NCBI GenBank assembly: GCA_023313575.1
Contig: JAJTTP010000016.1
Span: forward strand, 806,001-870,000
DNA: 64,000 nt
Direction: 5' to 3'
DNA from: Eutypella sp. D-1
Lineage: Eukaryota > Ascomycota > Sordariomycetes > Xylariales > Diatrypaceae
In this document: positions 10,893 through 23,073 of the stretch, piece after piece
Layout: each line of letters starts with the position of its first letter
Numbering within the stretch: the stretch's first letter is position 1
Notes under the pieces: model-generated
Seen by the model: the letters and a program-made list of their open reading frames with translations, nothing else
The model's database searches: none
Told to the model about the DNA's origin: nothing
Made by a program: the position numbers and the translations under genes

Positions 10893-12665
10893 TCACTGCT
10901 TACGCCTCCCCACTAGCCCATGAAGGATCCCTCTCGTCCGCCTCCTGAGCTTCTCGGGGATACGATAGTTCACGGGACTCTCAGACCCCACGAATATGAG
11001 CCCATCGTATATCGAACACCCAACCAACGATCCGGTCAATGTCGCAACCCAGGGCCCATAGAACCACCACATAGACTTGAAGACATTGTGCCGTCGGTAC
11101 CCTATCGCATAGGCGACTACTCTGGGGCCGAAATCTGCGGCCGGATTGGGTCCAGATCCTATATTGTACCCCAGGCTAAACCTAAGCATTGTCACTAATA
11201 GGCCGAGTACCTGGAGGTTCGAAGTTCGGAGGTTAGCATAAAGTAATTCAAGTACCAGAGGTCGGCCACCAGCTAAAGGAATGTAGGGTACGTACAAATG
11301 CGTGCATTCCGGCCCCCGGAGGATTGTTCTGATCGTCGCCCAAGGCGAAGACGGTGATGACCATGACAGCAGCACCGACGAACTGGTTTAGGAACGCGTT
11401 GCCGGGAGAGACCTGTTCTTGCGGGGTGGAAAAGAAACATTTGGATGTCTTCTCGAGAGTGGGATCTACGGAGCGAATCGTGTCCTTGAACACGACCCAC
11501 GCAAGCCCACCCGCCGTGATGGCCGCTAGAAATTGCAGCACGACGTAGATGAGACACGACCGCCACGGGAAGCCTCGAAATATGGCCAGACTGATCGATA
11601 TCACCGGGTTCATATGAGCTCCTGAAATGCCGCCCCCGAGGTAGATGCCGAACATCCACGCGAAGCCCCATGCCCAGCAGGTGGTCTCATAAGTCCCGTA
11701 CGGGCCCCCCTGATCGTGGTCGGCCGTGAGGTTGACGGATAGGGTGGCACATAGGCCGAGAAATATGGCTACCCCGGTCTATCGGTACATCAGTCTCCTT
11801 CAAGGTGATATACACATGATGAAATGAAAAAAAAAAAAAGAAAATTTGAGCTGCTAACCGCGAGAAATTCTGCCAGGGGTTCCGGATGCCGCGCGCGTAT
11901 CCTTGCCCACCAGTTACGAAGCTCGTCGGGATCCTTCCTGCCCTCCTCGACCTCTTCGTTGTCTCTCTTCCCTAGTGGCTCGCTGTCGATCCCATACCGG
12001 GGATCATGGTTGGTGTCCTTGAGCTCGCACCTGTTTATGGTGTCGTACTTGTTGTCCCCGCGTACGATTGCTCCAGGCAAGTAGGTGAACACCGGCTGGC
12101 CGGCATCGTTTTGCCTCGTACTGTGAGCAGCACCGGATGTCGTCATTCTCTGCTCGGTAGTATTGCTTACGTTTCTAGACAGGCCTTGAGTCGACACAAG
12201 GTCCGCTCTGCTATCGTTGACGGACCCTTCCTGATTCTCAATGTCGCCCCTGCTAGTCCTCACGGCCCGACGCGTTGTGTGGGGCAGGGGCCTGGCCAGA
12301 CTGAACACTGGCTTCTTCCTGGCCTGACCGTACCATGGGTTTTCGTTGCAGTATTCGTCATCTACCCAGCCCTCCAGAACGATGGTCGATCTTGAATCGC
12401 GTCTTGAATCGCGTGTGGGTAAAGTAGGTCTTTGCGTCGTTCTGGACCGAGCATCAGCGTCATCTGTTGCTGTTGATGATCTTGCGTGTATGGAAGGCTC
12501 AGCTGCTGCTGGTTGTTGTTCCACGTGAAGCGTCTCCTCTGAGCCCGCTGCATCGCTGGACCCCGGCTCACTGGCGATAGGGCTCAGTGTGCTGGCGTGT
12601 GGATGAGGACGTACGTCTGTGATATCGCTAGACTCCGGATTTTGAGCACTGCTTTCCGCGGTCAT
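10893..12665 (-). CDS. Aquaglyceroporin-like MIP channel with long N-terminal tail
   Basis: Three exons (12665-11859, 11778-11296, 11210-10893) give 535 residues. The first 269 are hydrophilic, Ser/Thr/Arg-rich and presumably cytosolic, as in the fungal Yfl054-type aquaglyceroporins. The rest is a six-helix MIP channel: helix 1 starts near residue 265, the first box reads SGAHMNPV (326-328, NPV rather than NPA), and the second reads PNPAADFGPR (452-460). In most MIP channels the residue after the second NPA is the selectivity-filter Arg; here it is Ala. The channel should sit in the plasma membrane and pass glycerol or other small solutes; the substrate is inference. A run of A/T near 11825-11840 lies in the first intron. 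An in-frame ATG further upstream (12764) is possible but adds an unlikely hydrophobic leader. Confidence 0.85.
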
Positions 12666-14521
12666 CTTGGGGGGAAAGGAAGAAAAACGGCTGGTGTATT
12701 TCGTAAATATGTGGCCTGGCATATACTTGTGGAATAAACCCGAGACTGGTAGAAATAAAACCATGTATTATTATATAGGAGCGCATAAAGACCTTCATAC
12801 GTTCTAATTGGGGAGGCGGACAGTTGGCTCCTACGTCTTGCCGGCTCCCACCATAGTTCTCATTATCAACGTGAGTAACATTGCGTCTGTACAAGCGTCA
12901 AGCGTGCGATCTCTAGGCACACCATGAATAGCCATCACCAAGGCCGCTAAAGACTTCATCAACTAACTATGTCCGTTTTGTAAGCAGCCGACCAGGATAG
13001 CACTGTTCAACTGCACACACTCCCTCTTTTAACCCGACTAGTAGATATACGCCTCATTCATGAACACACGGGGGCTAATCATGGATCTTCAAACGGGGAG
13101 AGAGGTAGAAGAGCACGGGGAGCGGTAGAATGATCAGCGGGCTGTGTCGCCGTCAGTAGAATACACTCGCTTTCCGCTATGTGCCGATCATATGATACAT
13201 AGCGAATGCGTACTAATCTGAAATAGCGCGACAGCCAGGCAGGAACCCCGACTTCTTGTCTCTGGCTTGTGATTCCCGGAGCAAAGTTCCGAGATCTTGT
13301 GATGGAAAAGGAGAGAAACTGGGACATTTGTATCCGACGTAGGCCAAAGCGTAGTAGTCAACTGAGACATCGACGACTCGACTTACATACGAGCGCGAGA
13401 CAACTTGTGGCACGTACGTGCACACGTGTTTGGGGCTTTGGGCGGCATCCACATCCATTATCCTTGATATCTACCTAGCTCCTGTTAGCAATGACAGAGA
13501 GCGATGGTCAACTTGTCGATCTAGAGCGGCCGTTTGTGAAGCTCAATCCGATATGAGACGACGTTTACCCCTAGCGTCCTAAGGTCGACACCCATAACAC
13601 GACGTTCGTTCTACAGAACATTGACTACCTCTGCTTCCGTCCTGCCCCGATACCACTTGCTAGTTCTCCCTAGCCAACACCATAGCCAATAGTATAGTTG
13701 GGACGCTCAAACTTACCTCTGAGTCGGGAGGCCTCTACTACCTTGTGAGCCCACCCAGTTCACTTGAAAAAATTATTTCTCCTTGAATCCTCGTTTTGTG
13801 GCACAGCGACCTGATTGACTGTCTCCTGGTTGATTGACTATTGGCCTCAGGCCCCATTCAATACACTCTCGATAGCCCCGGGTCTCGGATTAATGCGAAT
13901 CGAGGAATCGAGGGAACCAGTCAGGCTGTCGTAAAGTGGCTGTGCTGCATTTTCTTGTATTGATCAGAAGTGTTTATTAAATTCAGCGTCTGTATCAGAC
14001 TGTTCTATGAGAGCCCCAAGTTCAAAGACCACCCCCAGCGCGAATGTTCACCAACGCCCCATGAATGGCTCCTCCAGGGATAAATACATTCAACCATCAG
14101 GGTTTATATAATATTAGAAATCATAGTTCATCGTAAATGTTTTGGAGTGGGGCGGAGCGGGGCGTCCAATGCTTCAATGCTTCAACGTAGTCCACCGCAG
14201 CCTGGACAGCCAGCGACTGCTGCTAAACCTGGAAGCACGGGTGAAGTGGACGGGCCAGGTGGCGAAGAAACCCGCACGAGCGGAGGCCCTGATAGCGGGT
14301 GGGAATTCGTACTCTCTTGACCTTCAACGCCGCATATCCCGCGTACAAGTCATACCATCCAGCCAGGAGGACACAGGCTGTGAACTTTTTTAACTTCCAA
14401 GGTGCTGAAACCCATCATGCTGCAGGGGGGGGGGGTGTATCCATTATCTGAAACCCCGATCTGAGTATCTGGGTAGGTGCGACATTGTGATACCGGTGTT
14501 CGTTCGTTCGTTCGTTTGTTA
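12666..14521. other. Intergenic, 1.9 kb
   Basis: This contains the promoter of the channel gene (minus strand) and the 3' flank of the CRH gene. A G-run near 14426-14435 and a GTTC/GTTT microsatellite at about 14499-14519 are visible. No gene is supported. Confidence 0.4.
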
Positions 14522-15814
14522 TCAATGCTTTCCAAGCAATGGCGCGCCTGTGGGATCCCACGTCTTCTCCGGCTGTCCGGAGGAGCTGCCCGGGGGTGAA
14601 TCGGGGATAGCATATCCTACGTTGACCGAGGGTCCCTTGTCAACCATGCCGGCATCGGCACCATCGAACGCCAAGTCATCAGGACCACGTGATTTTCTGA
14701 ACCGGTTCATCTCGACGCGTTCCCGCTCGCTGTCATGCGCTGCCATGGCGGCTTCCCGGGCACCTCGGCGTCGCTGCTTGATGTAATAGAAGGCGAGAGC
14801 GCCAAAGAGGATCGCCCCGACACTCGCGGCGCCAATGTACACGCCGCTCTTTGCGCCCGAGGGTAACTCGTCCCACTTCTCGGAAAGTGATTTCTCCGGC
14901 TCACGGTTGAGGTTCTCGACGGCGGTTGAGTTACCCCTGCATGAATTAGCGGTCTATCGTCCCACGGAGCTGGGAAAATTCGAGGAAAACTTCAGCGAAA
15001 CTTACTCGACGATCTCTATGCTCTCCCAGGAACCCGACTTGTCCCCGTAGATGTATTCCTTGCCGGTAGAAAAGTCCTCGACGTACGCGCTCTTTACGTA
15101 CATGCTGTAGGGACCAGCCTCGTAATCCGTCTCGCCGCCCGCCCACGCGATAGTTCCCTCCGGCAGGGTCGGGTCACCTCCGGCCCAGATACCCAAGCTA
15201 AGCTTCATGGGAGTTTGGGGGTAGTTCTTGCCTTCATTCGCCTCCTCGTATAAGAGGGTGCGGATCAATTCATCATCGATGTACCAGTCGAGCTTTTCCT
15301 TGGTCCACACGCACGTGTAGTTGTGGTAGTCCTCCTGGACGCCGCCCTCGAGGGGATGATAGCCGCCGTTCTTGAAATCAGGTTGGCCCTTGCCGAAGTA
15401 GTTGGTCGTCGCATTCTCCGGCATGCCACCAAGAAACTCCCAGTCCACCTCGTCGAGCAGGTCGCTCATCCACACGATGGAGCTTACAATTCCCTGGCCG
15501 GGAGCCGCCTTCATGACGACCTCTGTCCTACCCCAGAAGAAATAGAAGTTGGAGATGAGGGTGGGCGAGTCGCCCTGCTTGGCGACAGTGAAGATGGCGC
15601 CCTTTTCGGGATCAAAGTCGACCTTCCCTGCCGTCGTCTGCCACGTCCCTTCAGGCTGGGTGTCATTGAAGATGAATGTGTGCTTGGTCCCAAAGGCTGG
15701 GTCAGGAGGGCAGGTCTCATTGAGGGGGTTACAATCGGTAAAGAGCTGACCTGCGGCGAGTGGCAGGATCGTGGCCAACAGCCCGAAGGCCGACGCAGGT
15801 ACTAAACGCAGCAT
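14522..15814 (-). CDS. CRH-type GH16 chitin-glucan transglycosylase, membrane-anchored
   Basis: Two exons (15814-15006, 14936-14522) give 407 residues. A signal peptide covers about residues 1-22. The GH16 catalytic motif is DEVDWEFLG (D121-E122-V123-D124-W125-E126), the form typical of the Crh/Utr2 group that joins chitin to beta-glucan in the cell wall. Near residue 310 there is one membrane helix (VYIGAASVGAILFGALAFYY) followed by a basic RRR stop-transfer and a cytosolic tail of about 70 residues. It is therefore a type I membrane protein rather than a GPI-anchored one. N-glycosylation sites (NET, NDT, NAT, NYT) fit a secreted wall enzyme. No chitin-binding module is seen. It lies upstream of two further cell-wall genes on the same strand. 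Confidence 0.88.
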
Positions 15815-17525
15815 GGCTTTAGTCGTCAGACTGACTGGCTGGCGATAACCCCCTTAGGTGTCGAGTTATGGTTGTGAAACAGTAGGGTGTGCTGTCGTCG
15901 AAGGCACGTATGTATGTGTATATCCGGAGACCTGGGTTTTCGAATAGAGTATCGGGTTTAGTTGGATCATATACACATTATGGGGGTTGTGACTGATAAG
16001 TTGTCGGTGCTGAACCTGTTAGCAAACCGCCGGTGCTGAAAGAACGACCGTAGTTGGATATCTGTGTATGTTTATGGTATAGAGAGCGACCGTGAGGATG
16101 GTGATGGTTCGTCGATGATGAGCACAAAGCACTGCCTCGTGGTACGATAACGAATGAATCGATTTGATGTTTGATTAGCGATGGTGTTGGCAAGGGAGTG
16201 TGGTGAGCAGCCGTTGGAAGGAGTGTGTGTGCAAGAGTGTATTCGATGAAAATATTGCCTTTGTTTCACCTCGCCCGTTTATGTTGAAAGAGAAGAGCAG
16301 AGACAATCATGGTTGACCTCCGGGAGTCGGGACTACTACTAGGTAATGTACGGGTATGTAGTACCATCACAGCCATGTATGTAGGCCCCAAAGAGGGACG
16401 TGAGAGTGTGGGATCGCATTGAGGTCCCGAACCCCTTCGATAGCGAACCAATGGAATGAGCCAAGCACGCGGGAGCTCTTGGGCTCATCCCTGATTCGCC
16501 TTCATTCCACAATGACACCCACTATCCACCACTCATTTATCGCTGAAAGCCGTTTGAGGTTTGAGGTTTTCGAATTCGAGAAGAATCAGGGGCAAAAGGG
16601 GGAAACACTAAGCATGAACCAATGAGAATACTGAATAGACAATGACAGCCCCATCACAGTGTGGGTTTGCTGGGCTTGCTGGGTTTGGCGGGCTCCGGCA
16701 TATTTCTGGGGTCGATGCTTGCCTCTTTGCCTCTCATGCTTGCTTGGTGGCTTTGCCAGTCTGCTAAAATATGGCCCCAATATGTACTGCAGCCGGCGCT
16801 TGAATCTTGAGTGCCAGGTTCCTGCAGTAGCGCGACTTGGTGTTAATCTCGGTATGTGGTCTACCATTATCGTGGCCTATCCACTGGTTCCTGATGTGTC
16901 TTGAATGCTTCCCTGTTCCACGGCCGCTAAGGCGAATTGCTCCAGAAAGACACCATGATGTCGATCTATGACCGCATATGGCACGGGTGTAGATGACTAG
17001 TGGAAAAGCAAACAGCCGGCGTTAGACTCCATGAAGCCTTAGTTTTCGACTTCATATCAGATCAAATATGACAACACCGTCATTGGCATTTAATTGACTG
17101 CACAGCAGTATTCTCTGCAGGTTGCCTCCTACCTGGTAAGATGAAACGTGCAACCCATGAATTTGTTTCCGTAATTATGTTAGGCTGAATAAGTTGCGCC
17201 ACATGTCCCCGTTATGCATAATACAGCAAGACAGTGCAGAATGAAAATTTTCAAAAATTAGGCATAGTTCTACACTATGATCATATAGGTATCCGGCGGT
17301 CTGGCACCTCGCATTGCCCTATCTTTTACCTATCACCTATCCCGACTCCGGGCCTCCCGTTGCCGCCGAGCAACTGACTATACACATTACTGTTCAGATA
17401 GCCATAATTGGCGTTATGTGAGAGCGTCGCGTGACCAATGAAATGGACTCTTGCCGCTTTTCTAAGTACAGAAGAAAGAAGGGCCAAGACCGGCACGCTA
17501 GTGATGTCGCCACGTCGCGACAGAC
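15815..17525. other. Intergenic, 1.7 kb
   Basis: This holds the promoter of the CRH gene and the 3' flank of the GT2 gene. A GCTGGGTTTG-type short direct repeat lies near 16669-16692. No gene is supported. Confidence 0.4.
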
Positions 17526-20500
17526 CTACCAAGAAAAGGTCATGAGCGCTGGATTGAGGGCCAGTGGTAACAGTAAATGGCTTGCCGCTACCGTAGCCAT
17601 AGGCAGAATCGCGACGAAATCTGTAATTCTCCAGCCGACGGGCACGAATGGGGCCACAGCCATGACGATCATGCCGACGATGAAGACAACCGCGAAGGCA
17701 ATGGAGAATTTAAACTACAACGACGAGGCGTATGTCAGTGTTTAGTCAGGCAGATTGACAGGCTAGCCCTATAAGATGCGATAATGACAACAGGCCGCGA
17801 TCGTTTCGAGTAGGGGCAATAGGATGATCTTACCCGCTTCAGCACCTTAGGCACCTCGATAAAAAAGTTGGAGAACTCGGCCTCCTTCGACGTCGCACCC
17901 CACTACACACGGGTCAGCTTCGTATTGCTTTGGGCGTCTTGCACATATCGGCAAGTGCGCAGCCTGAAGAGTCCAGATAACTCACCGTCATATCAATCTC
18001 GAACATATGGGCCAGAAGCGCCTGAGAGACGTGCAGACTCAGGCCGCCCAGGAAAATCGCCAAGAGGAAGGTCCACTTGAAGTTCTCCCAAAGAGCGTAT
18101 AAGAACCCGCGCTCCCCGTTTCGGTACCGCATGACGGCTAGGGCGATGTTGCCCAGCCCGTTGAAGACGATGATAATGCTGAACCACACCTGCCAGCTGT
18201 CGACGTAGTATTTGTCCAGGTATCCGTTGAACCAGCCCATCACAAAATAATTGACGGCCGTCAGGATCCACGCGGCGCCTATCGCGTAATAGGTGCCGAT
18301 GTAGGAGATGATCGTGACCTTCGAGGTGAAGCGGATGTTCGAGAACAGAAAGGTTCGGAACAGCGGCGTGAAAGGTCCTTTCCAGAGCCACATTCGAATG
18401 GGGTAGAAGAGTAGCTCGTTGCACCCGTAGGCGTACTTTTCCCATCGCGCCAGCTCGTCGTACACCGTCAGGGATACTCCCTCCTTGAAGCCCTCCCCCG
18501 CCCAGGCCGCCAGGCGGATGATATAGCCGTTGCACTGCAGTCGCAAGGACATGTCAAAGTCCTCGGAAACGTGACTCTCGGACCAGAACTTCTCGTAGCC
18601 GTCCTCGTCCTCGTAGCTCACTTGCTGGATGGCGCTCCACCGGAGAACGGCATTGTGGCCGACGAATGGAGCGACATCGCCGTTACTCACCGTATACCGA
18701 ATCGCCGAGTAGATGAGGTTGGTGAAGAAGGTGATACCGTCCTCAAAATACGTGTTGACCACTTGCATGACGCCTATTCAGAGGTTAAATAAGCTACCGT
18801 ATACGGACCTGCCTGCCTTCGGCTTACCAGATGAAAATTGCATGATTCCAACATCAGGCGACTGCTCCATTTCGGAGACGGCGTCTAATAGACAATCACT
18901 CGGCACCCGCGTATCGGAGTCGACTAAATGCATCAGCCACCAGCATAACGGCGCAAGCTCGAACCACGTACTGATGAGGATATAATCGCCAATGCGGACG
19001 TTCCCATCCGCCCACGCGCGGCCATTCTCCTCGAGGACCTCGTTGAGAGCCCTTTCGTAAGCCATGGCCTCGTCCGACTGCGACCACGCTGGGGACCGGT
19101 CAATCAACTCCAGCTTCTCCTCAACCTTGCAGGAAATCATAAGCGCAAAGTTCATATTCGAGGCCTTCTTAAATTTTCCGCGACGCAGGAAACCATTCTC
19201 GCCATGTCTGGGACGAGCAACCCAGCCAATGCTATGGTCGGCGTAGAAATCAATGCGAGCCTGCCTTTCCTCCTCCGGTAGGAGCTGCAGCCCGTCGTCA
19301 TTCACGAATATCTACAATCATGTTAGCTGGAGGTAGTGCCCTCTGGGGCCGTGGACGTACATTAGCAGATCCACCTTGCAACTCGTACGTGCTGATGGCC
19401 TTCTTCAGAGATCGCACCGTAGGCGCTATGACGGCGTTCAATCCCTCCTTGTACACAGGGCACTGTACGGTCACATGCGGGAGGATGCTTCCCTTCAGCC
19501 TATTGGGGAGTCGCGCCGAGTAGAACTTGGAGTTCGTGTCCAGCTGGCGGATAGGCCCGAACATCTGGGCTAGACAGCCGACAATGACCTGGGCAAAGAA
19601 CAGCTAAGAGGAAGTTAGTATTGTCATGAGAAAATGGAGCTTTGGGGGGAGGGGGTTGTCGTATATACCGTGAAGAATATCTGGACTGGAGCCAGCGCCA
19701 CCAAGGCTAACCTCGTAAAAGAACCGTCGACCCTAACTTCGATGGCTAACTGGCGCCACGCAGCGCCCAAGCTTACCGTGATGAGAGTGAGCGTGATGGA
19801 AACCAGGACGGTGTTCTGTAAGTGGACGGGCCGCGTCTCGGGTATCACCTGGCCGCTTTCCTCATCCACCTCGACTTCCGTAACCGCCGCCGCTCCCTTC
19901 GGCTTCTCATCTACTTCCTCGTCGCTATCCTCCCCCCATACTAGATCCATTAGCTCCTCCTGCACCCTCTTAGCCCTGTGCATCAGGTGCATCGGGTCGT
20001 CGTCCCAGACAATGAGAAGACCATGAGAGGCGATAAACGCGGCGAACTGGTGTTTCCTCGCCCTAGGTAAGTACTCAATACTTGGCAGGATCTGAATGCG
20101 CAGACCATTTGATAGAGGGACGTCAATCGCGTCCGGCGACATCTCTAAGAACGCCGTCACGACCCGTGAGTTCACAGTCATAGCGCACTACCCTTACATC
20201 AGCATTCCACACCAGGTAGTTCAAGGGAACGATGTCCGCACCTGTACGTTGAGAGCAGCACACGCTGCGGCGAACGGGGAGTCTGCTAGCTCGTCAGGGC
20301 ATGCTAGGTACTGTCCCCGGGCCTTGCGCAGGACTACACCCTCAATCTGGCCACTCTCCATATCCTCGATCCAGCGAGCCTTGCATAGCTGATTGAACAC
20401 GTGGGTCACCATGACCTGATGCCTGATGTCGCCCAGGAACACGGAATTGGCCGTAGATCGAGCGGATCTTATCGAATGGCTTGAATTCCGTGAAGAATTG

Positions 20501-20664
20501 AAGTTTGGTGCTGCTGGCGGGAATAGCTGTCCATGATCGCTGGGGAGGGTTTCATTGTCGCCCTTCCCCTTCTCCTTCTCCACGTTCTGCGCGGGCGCCG
20601 GCGGGCCAGCAGACTGCTCTGGCGGTTGCCGCTTCTCCGCTTTAAAGTATGACTTGATGCCCAT
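17526..20664 (-). CDS. Family 2 glycosyltransferase, ZtGT2/FgGT2-like membrane processive type
   Basis: Seven exons (20664-20242, 20187-19669, 19603-19361, 19311-18828, 18773-17986, 17902-17834, 17714-17526) join cleanly to 904 residues. After a disordered N-terminus and two or three membrane helices (about 270-325) comes a GT2 catalytic domain. It has VTVQCPVYKE, NDDG near 399-402, DSD at 526-528, SED at 626-628, and ELARW near 663-667 in the place of the QxxRW motif. Three or more membrane helices follow (about 680-820), with two more in the last exon. This layout fits the processive GT2 proteins that include Zymoseptoria ZtGT2 and Fusarium FgGT2, needed for hyphal growth on surfaces. The product is not known with certainty; a surface polysaccharide is inferred. 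It is not a canonical chitin synthase. Confidence 0.85.
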
Positions 20665-23073
20665 AGTGAAAAGGCAACCCCGGCCCGGATGATAGCTAGA
20701 GTACGGCCACCTGGGTATGTTAGCGAGTAGTTGATATGGTAGTGAGCGACTTGATCGTCGAATACAGCTTGGGTAAGTGGATCGATCAGGGGAGGGCTCA
20801 ACGTGAATTTAGCATAATGCTCATACCTTAAGGCAACCTGCGATGTCGGGTCTTAGTCGCCTCTTAGACGATGTCCAACACAGACTGAGATTTCAAAGGA
20901 CTTGGGAAACTGTAGGATCTTTGCCCATAGAATATAGCGAAAGGATGAAGGGAGGGAGTGGTCAGAAGCTGCAGATTAGGCTAGACAGTATCTGTACATA
21001 CTGAAAGATCTATCTTGAGCTGAAAATGGCATCCCCAGGTAGTAAGCCTAGACGGTTCTATACTCGGGCAGAGCGTGTGGGCAGGCGTCTACGGCCCATA
21101 GTCTACATTGGTGAAGCGCATCGCCGGGAAATGGGTTGCTAGGCGGCATTGAGGTGACATTGGGAACGGACTAAAACGACGGGCACGGCGCGAATGGAGT
21201 TTATTGAGTGTGGCTGACGCCTGGATTTGCTGAAGATTGGCAACATGATACGCAGATAGGGCTGCCAGTCATGGTAAGCGAGATAACGTTGGAGAAAATA
21301 CCATGAGGTCGCAAAGCTCGGCAGCGTTCCCACGCATCTAAGCAGATGGACGGGTCTAGGCATGATCAACCGAGAAAGTGACAGGGGCCTTTGAGCAGAC
21401 TGAGCAGGGGTCAAGCAGAGTTTATTCTAGGCACGTAGCATCGAGAAATGATGAAGAAAGAAATGCTCGTGGTGGTGGGGCTGGCCTGAAGAGGGAAGAT
21501 GTGTGGCCCAATGGTGAGAAGTCAGTCCACCCACGACGATTTGAACCCGATAAGAGTTAGATCACATATCAAACTATCTAGGTAGTTATGGCTGCGGGTG
21601 GCTCATCTGTCATCTGTCATCTGTCATTCAATATGATCAAGGTGAAATCTCGTTCATTTCGCGCCACCAGCATACCCCTTTCGAGGCCTTTGGGGGTTAT
21701 CGACCGGATGCTGTTATCAGCGTTTCCAGTGGTTGTAGATGTAGACGTTGCTAAAAATAACACGTGCATACGTCGTACTGAAGAGGTCACAGGCACCGCC
21801 AACCATTGATATGTGCATCTGCATGGTTGCTGAGAAAGGTGCAGCAAGCAGGAATTCGAAGTTACACTGCATCAGACGCCAGCAGGATCTGGTCGATTGC
21901 GAGCTCGTATTGCCCTGGACGGCGCCTGGCTGGCCAGCTTTATTGACAGATGATCTCTTTTCTTGTTTCCCCATGGTGGATGACTTTCTCTGGGTGCGTA
22001 GCACATTTCCTATCACACGGCATTGGTTGATCGCTCAACTTTAGGAACAAGTGACACGTTATACTCGTGGCTGCTGGATATGACAGATAGGGGTATTGGT
22101 AATGCCGTGATGTCATGGCTCCAGATGCCCAAAAGAGGACAAAGAAGCTATTCAAATGGTCGAGGTGGCGTATTGTGAAAGGTCAACAATAGACCGATCA
22201 GATCAGTTCTCACCGGGCAATTATTTCGTCCCTGGCAAGCCTGGTAAGCAGTTAAGGAGAAAAGGGGAAAGGGTGAACGATGAATCGGGCTCGGCCCGGG
22301 AGGCCACAACAAGCATATCCGCTTATACCTACCTACATATATACATCCATGTGTACCTGAGACTGAAGTATCTACATACAAGTATGTATATGTATACACA
22401 GCCTGTCGTACCAACCTCCCACCTAAACCTGCTCCCTACCCGTACCTACGTAGGTACTAGTCGACCCGGCTGGCCCCGAGCTGACGAGGGGTTTAGGGGA
22501 TTAGGGAGGGCTGAAATAGCCGATGCGCTGGAGTTCAGCACCGACGCCACTACCGGAGCAACCGGATCCACCGGGAATACCCCTGGATTAGGAGATCTAT
22601 TGCAGTGATGTAGTCGATATTATACAACGGATATTCAATATTAGAGCCTATATTTCGTATCAGATCCTTTGTAGGCTGAGGAGATATCGCCGCATGTAGA
22701 GCGTCATTCGCAGTATTGTATTATGATGCAGCACAGCTTGCCACGGGCATGAGTTACGCCTTCGTTGCGAATGGAAGCTCGTGAGTTTGAGGGTTTAGAG
22801 ACTCTAGTAAGATTCTGATATCCTCCAGAATAGATAATCACGCAGAGGCTGCATTTTATGAATTTCTTATTATCATTAACTAATCGAAAGGCTTTTAATA
22901 TTGACAGTCGGCTCCAGTCTATGTTCCCTGTACATCCCGTGACCTCCTTGATAGAAACAGTCGTGATGCCCATTAATATTCCATGTAATAAATAGGAAAA
23001 CGCGTATAGTTGTAAAATCAGGAGGAGGCACAGCTAGCACAGCCAGCACAGCCAGGAGAGCCAGTACAGTATC
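20665..23073. other. Intergenic, 2.4 kb
   Basis: The frames here are short and low in complexity. A TACATA/TACCTACC-rich stretch lies at about 22323-22460. A tRNA-like end near 21530-21600 was examined and rejected. No gene is supported. Confidence 0.4.

Noticed and set aside
21530..21605. tRNA-like ends on the minus strand (CCACCCG ... TGGGTGG with a GGGTTCAAATCG box)
   Set aside because: The outer stem pairs, but the T-stem does not, and no D-arm or anticodon arm can be drawn. At most a decayed tRNA fragment.
22156..22608. 150-residue open frame on the plus strand
   Set aside because: It runs through a TACATA/TACC microsatellite and has no recognisable domain or splice partners.
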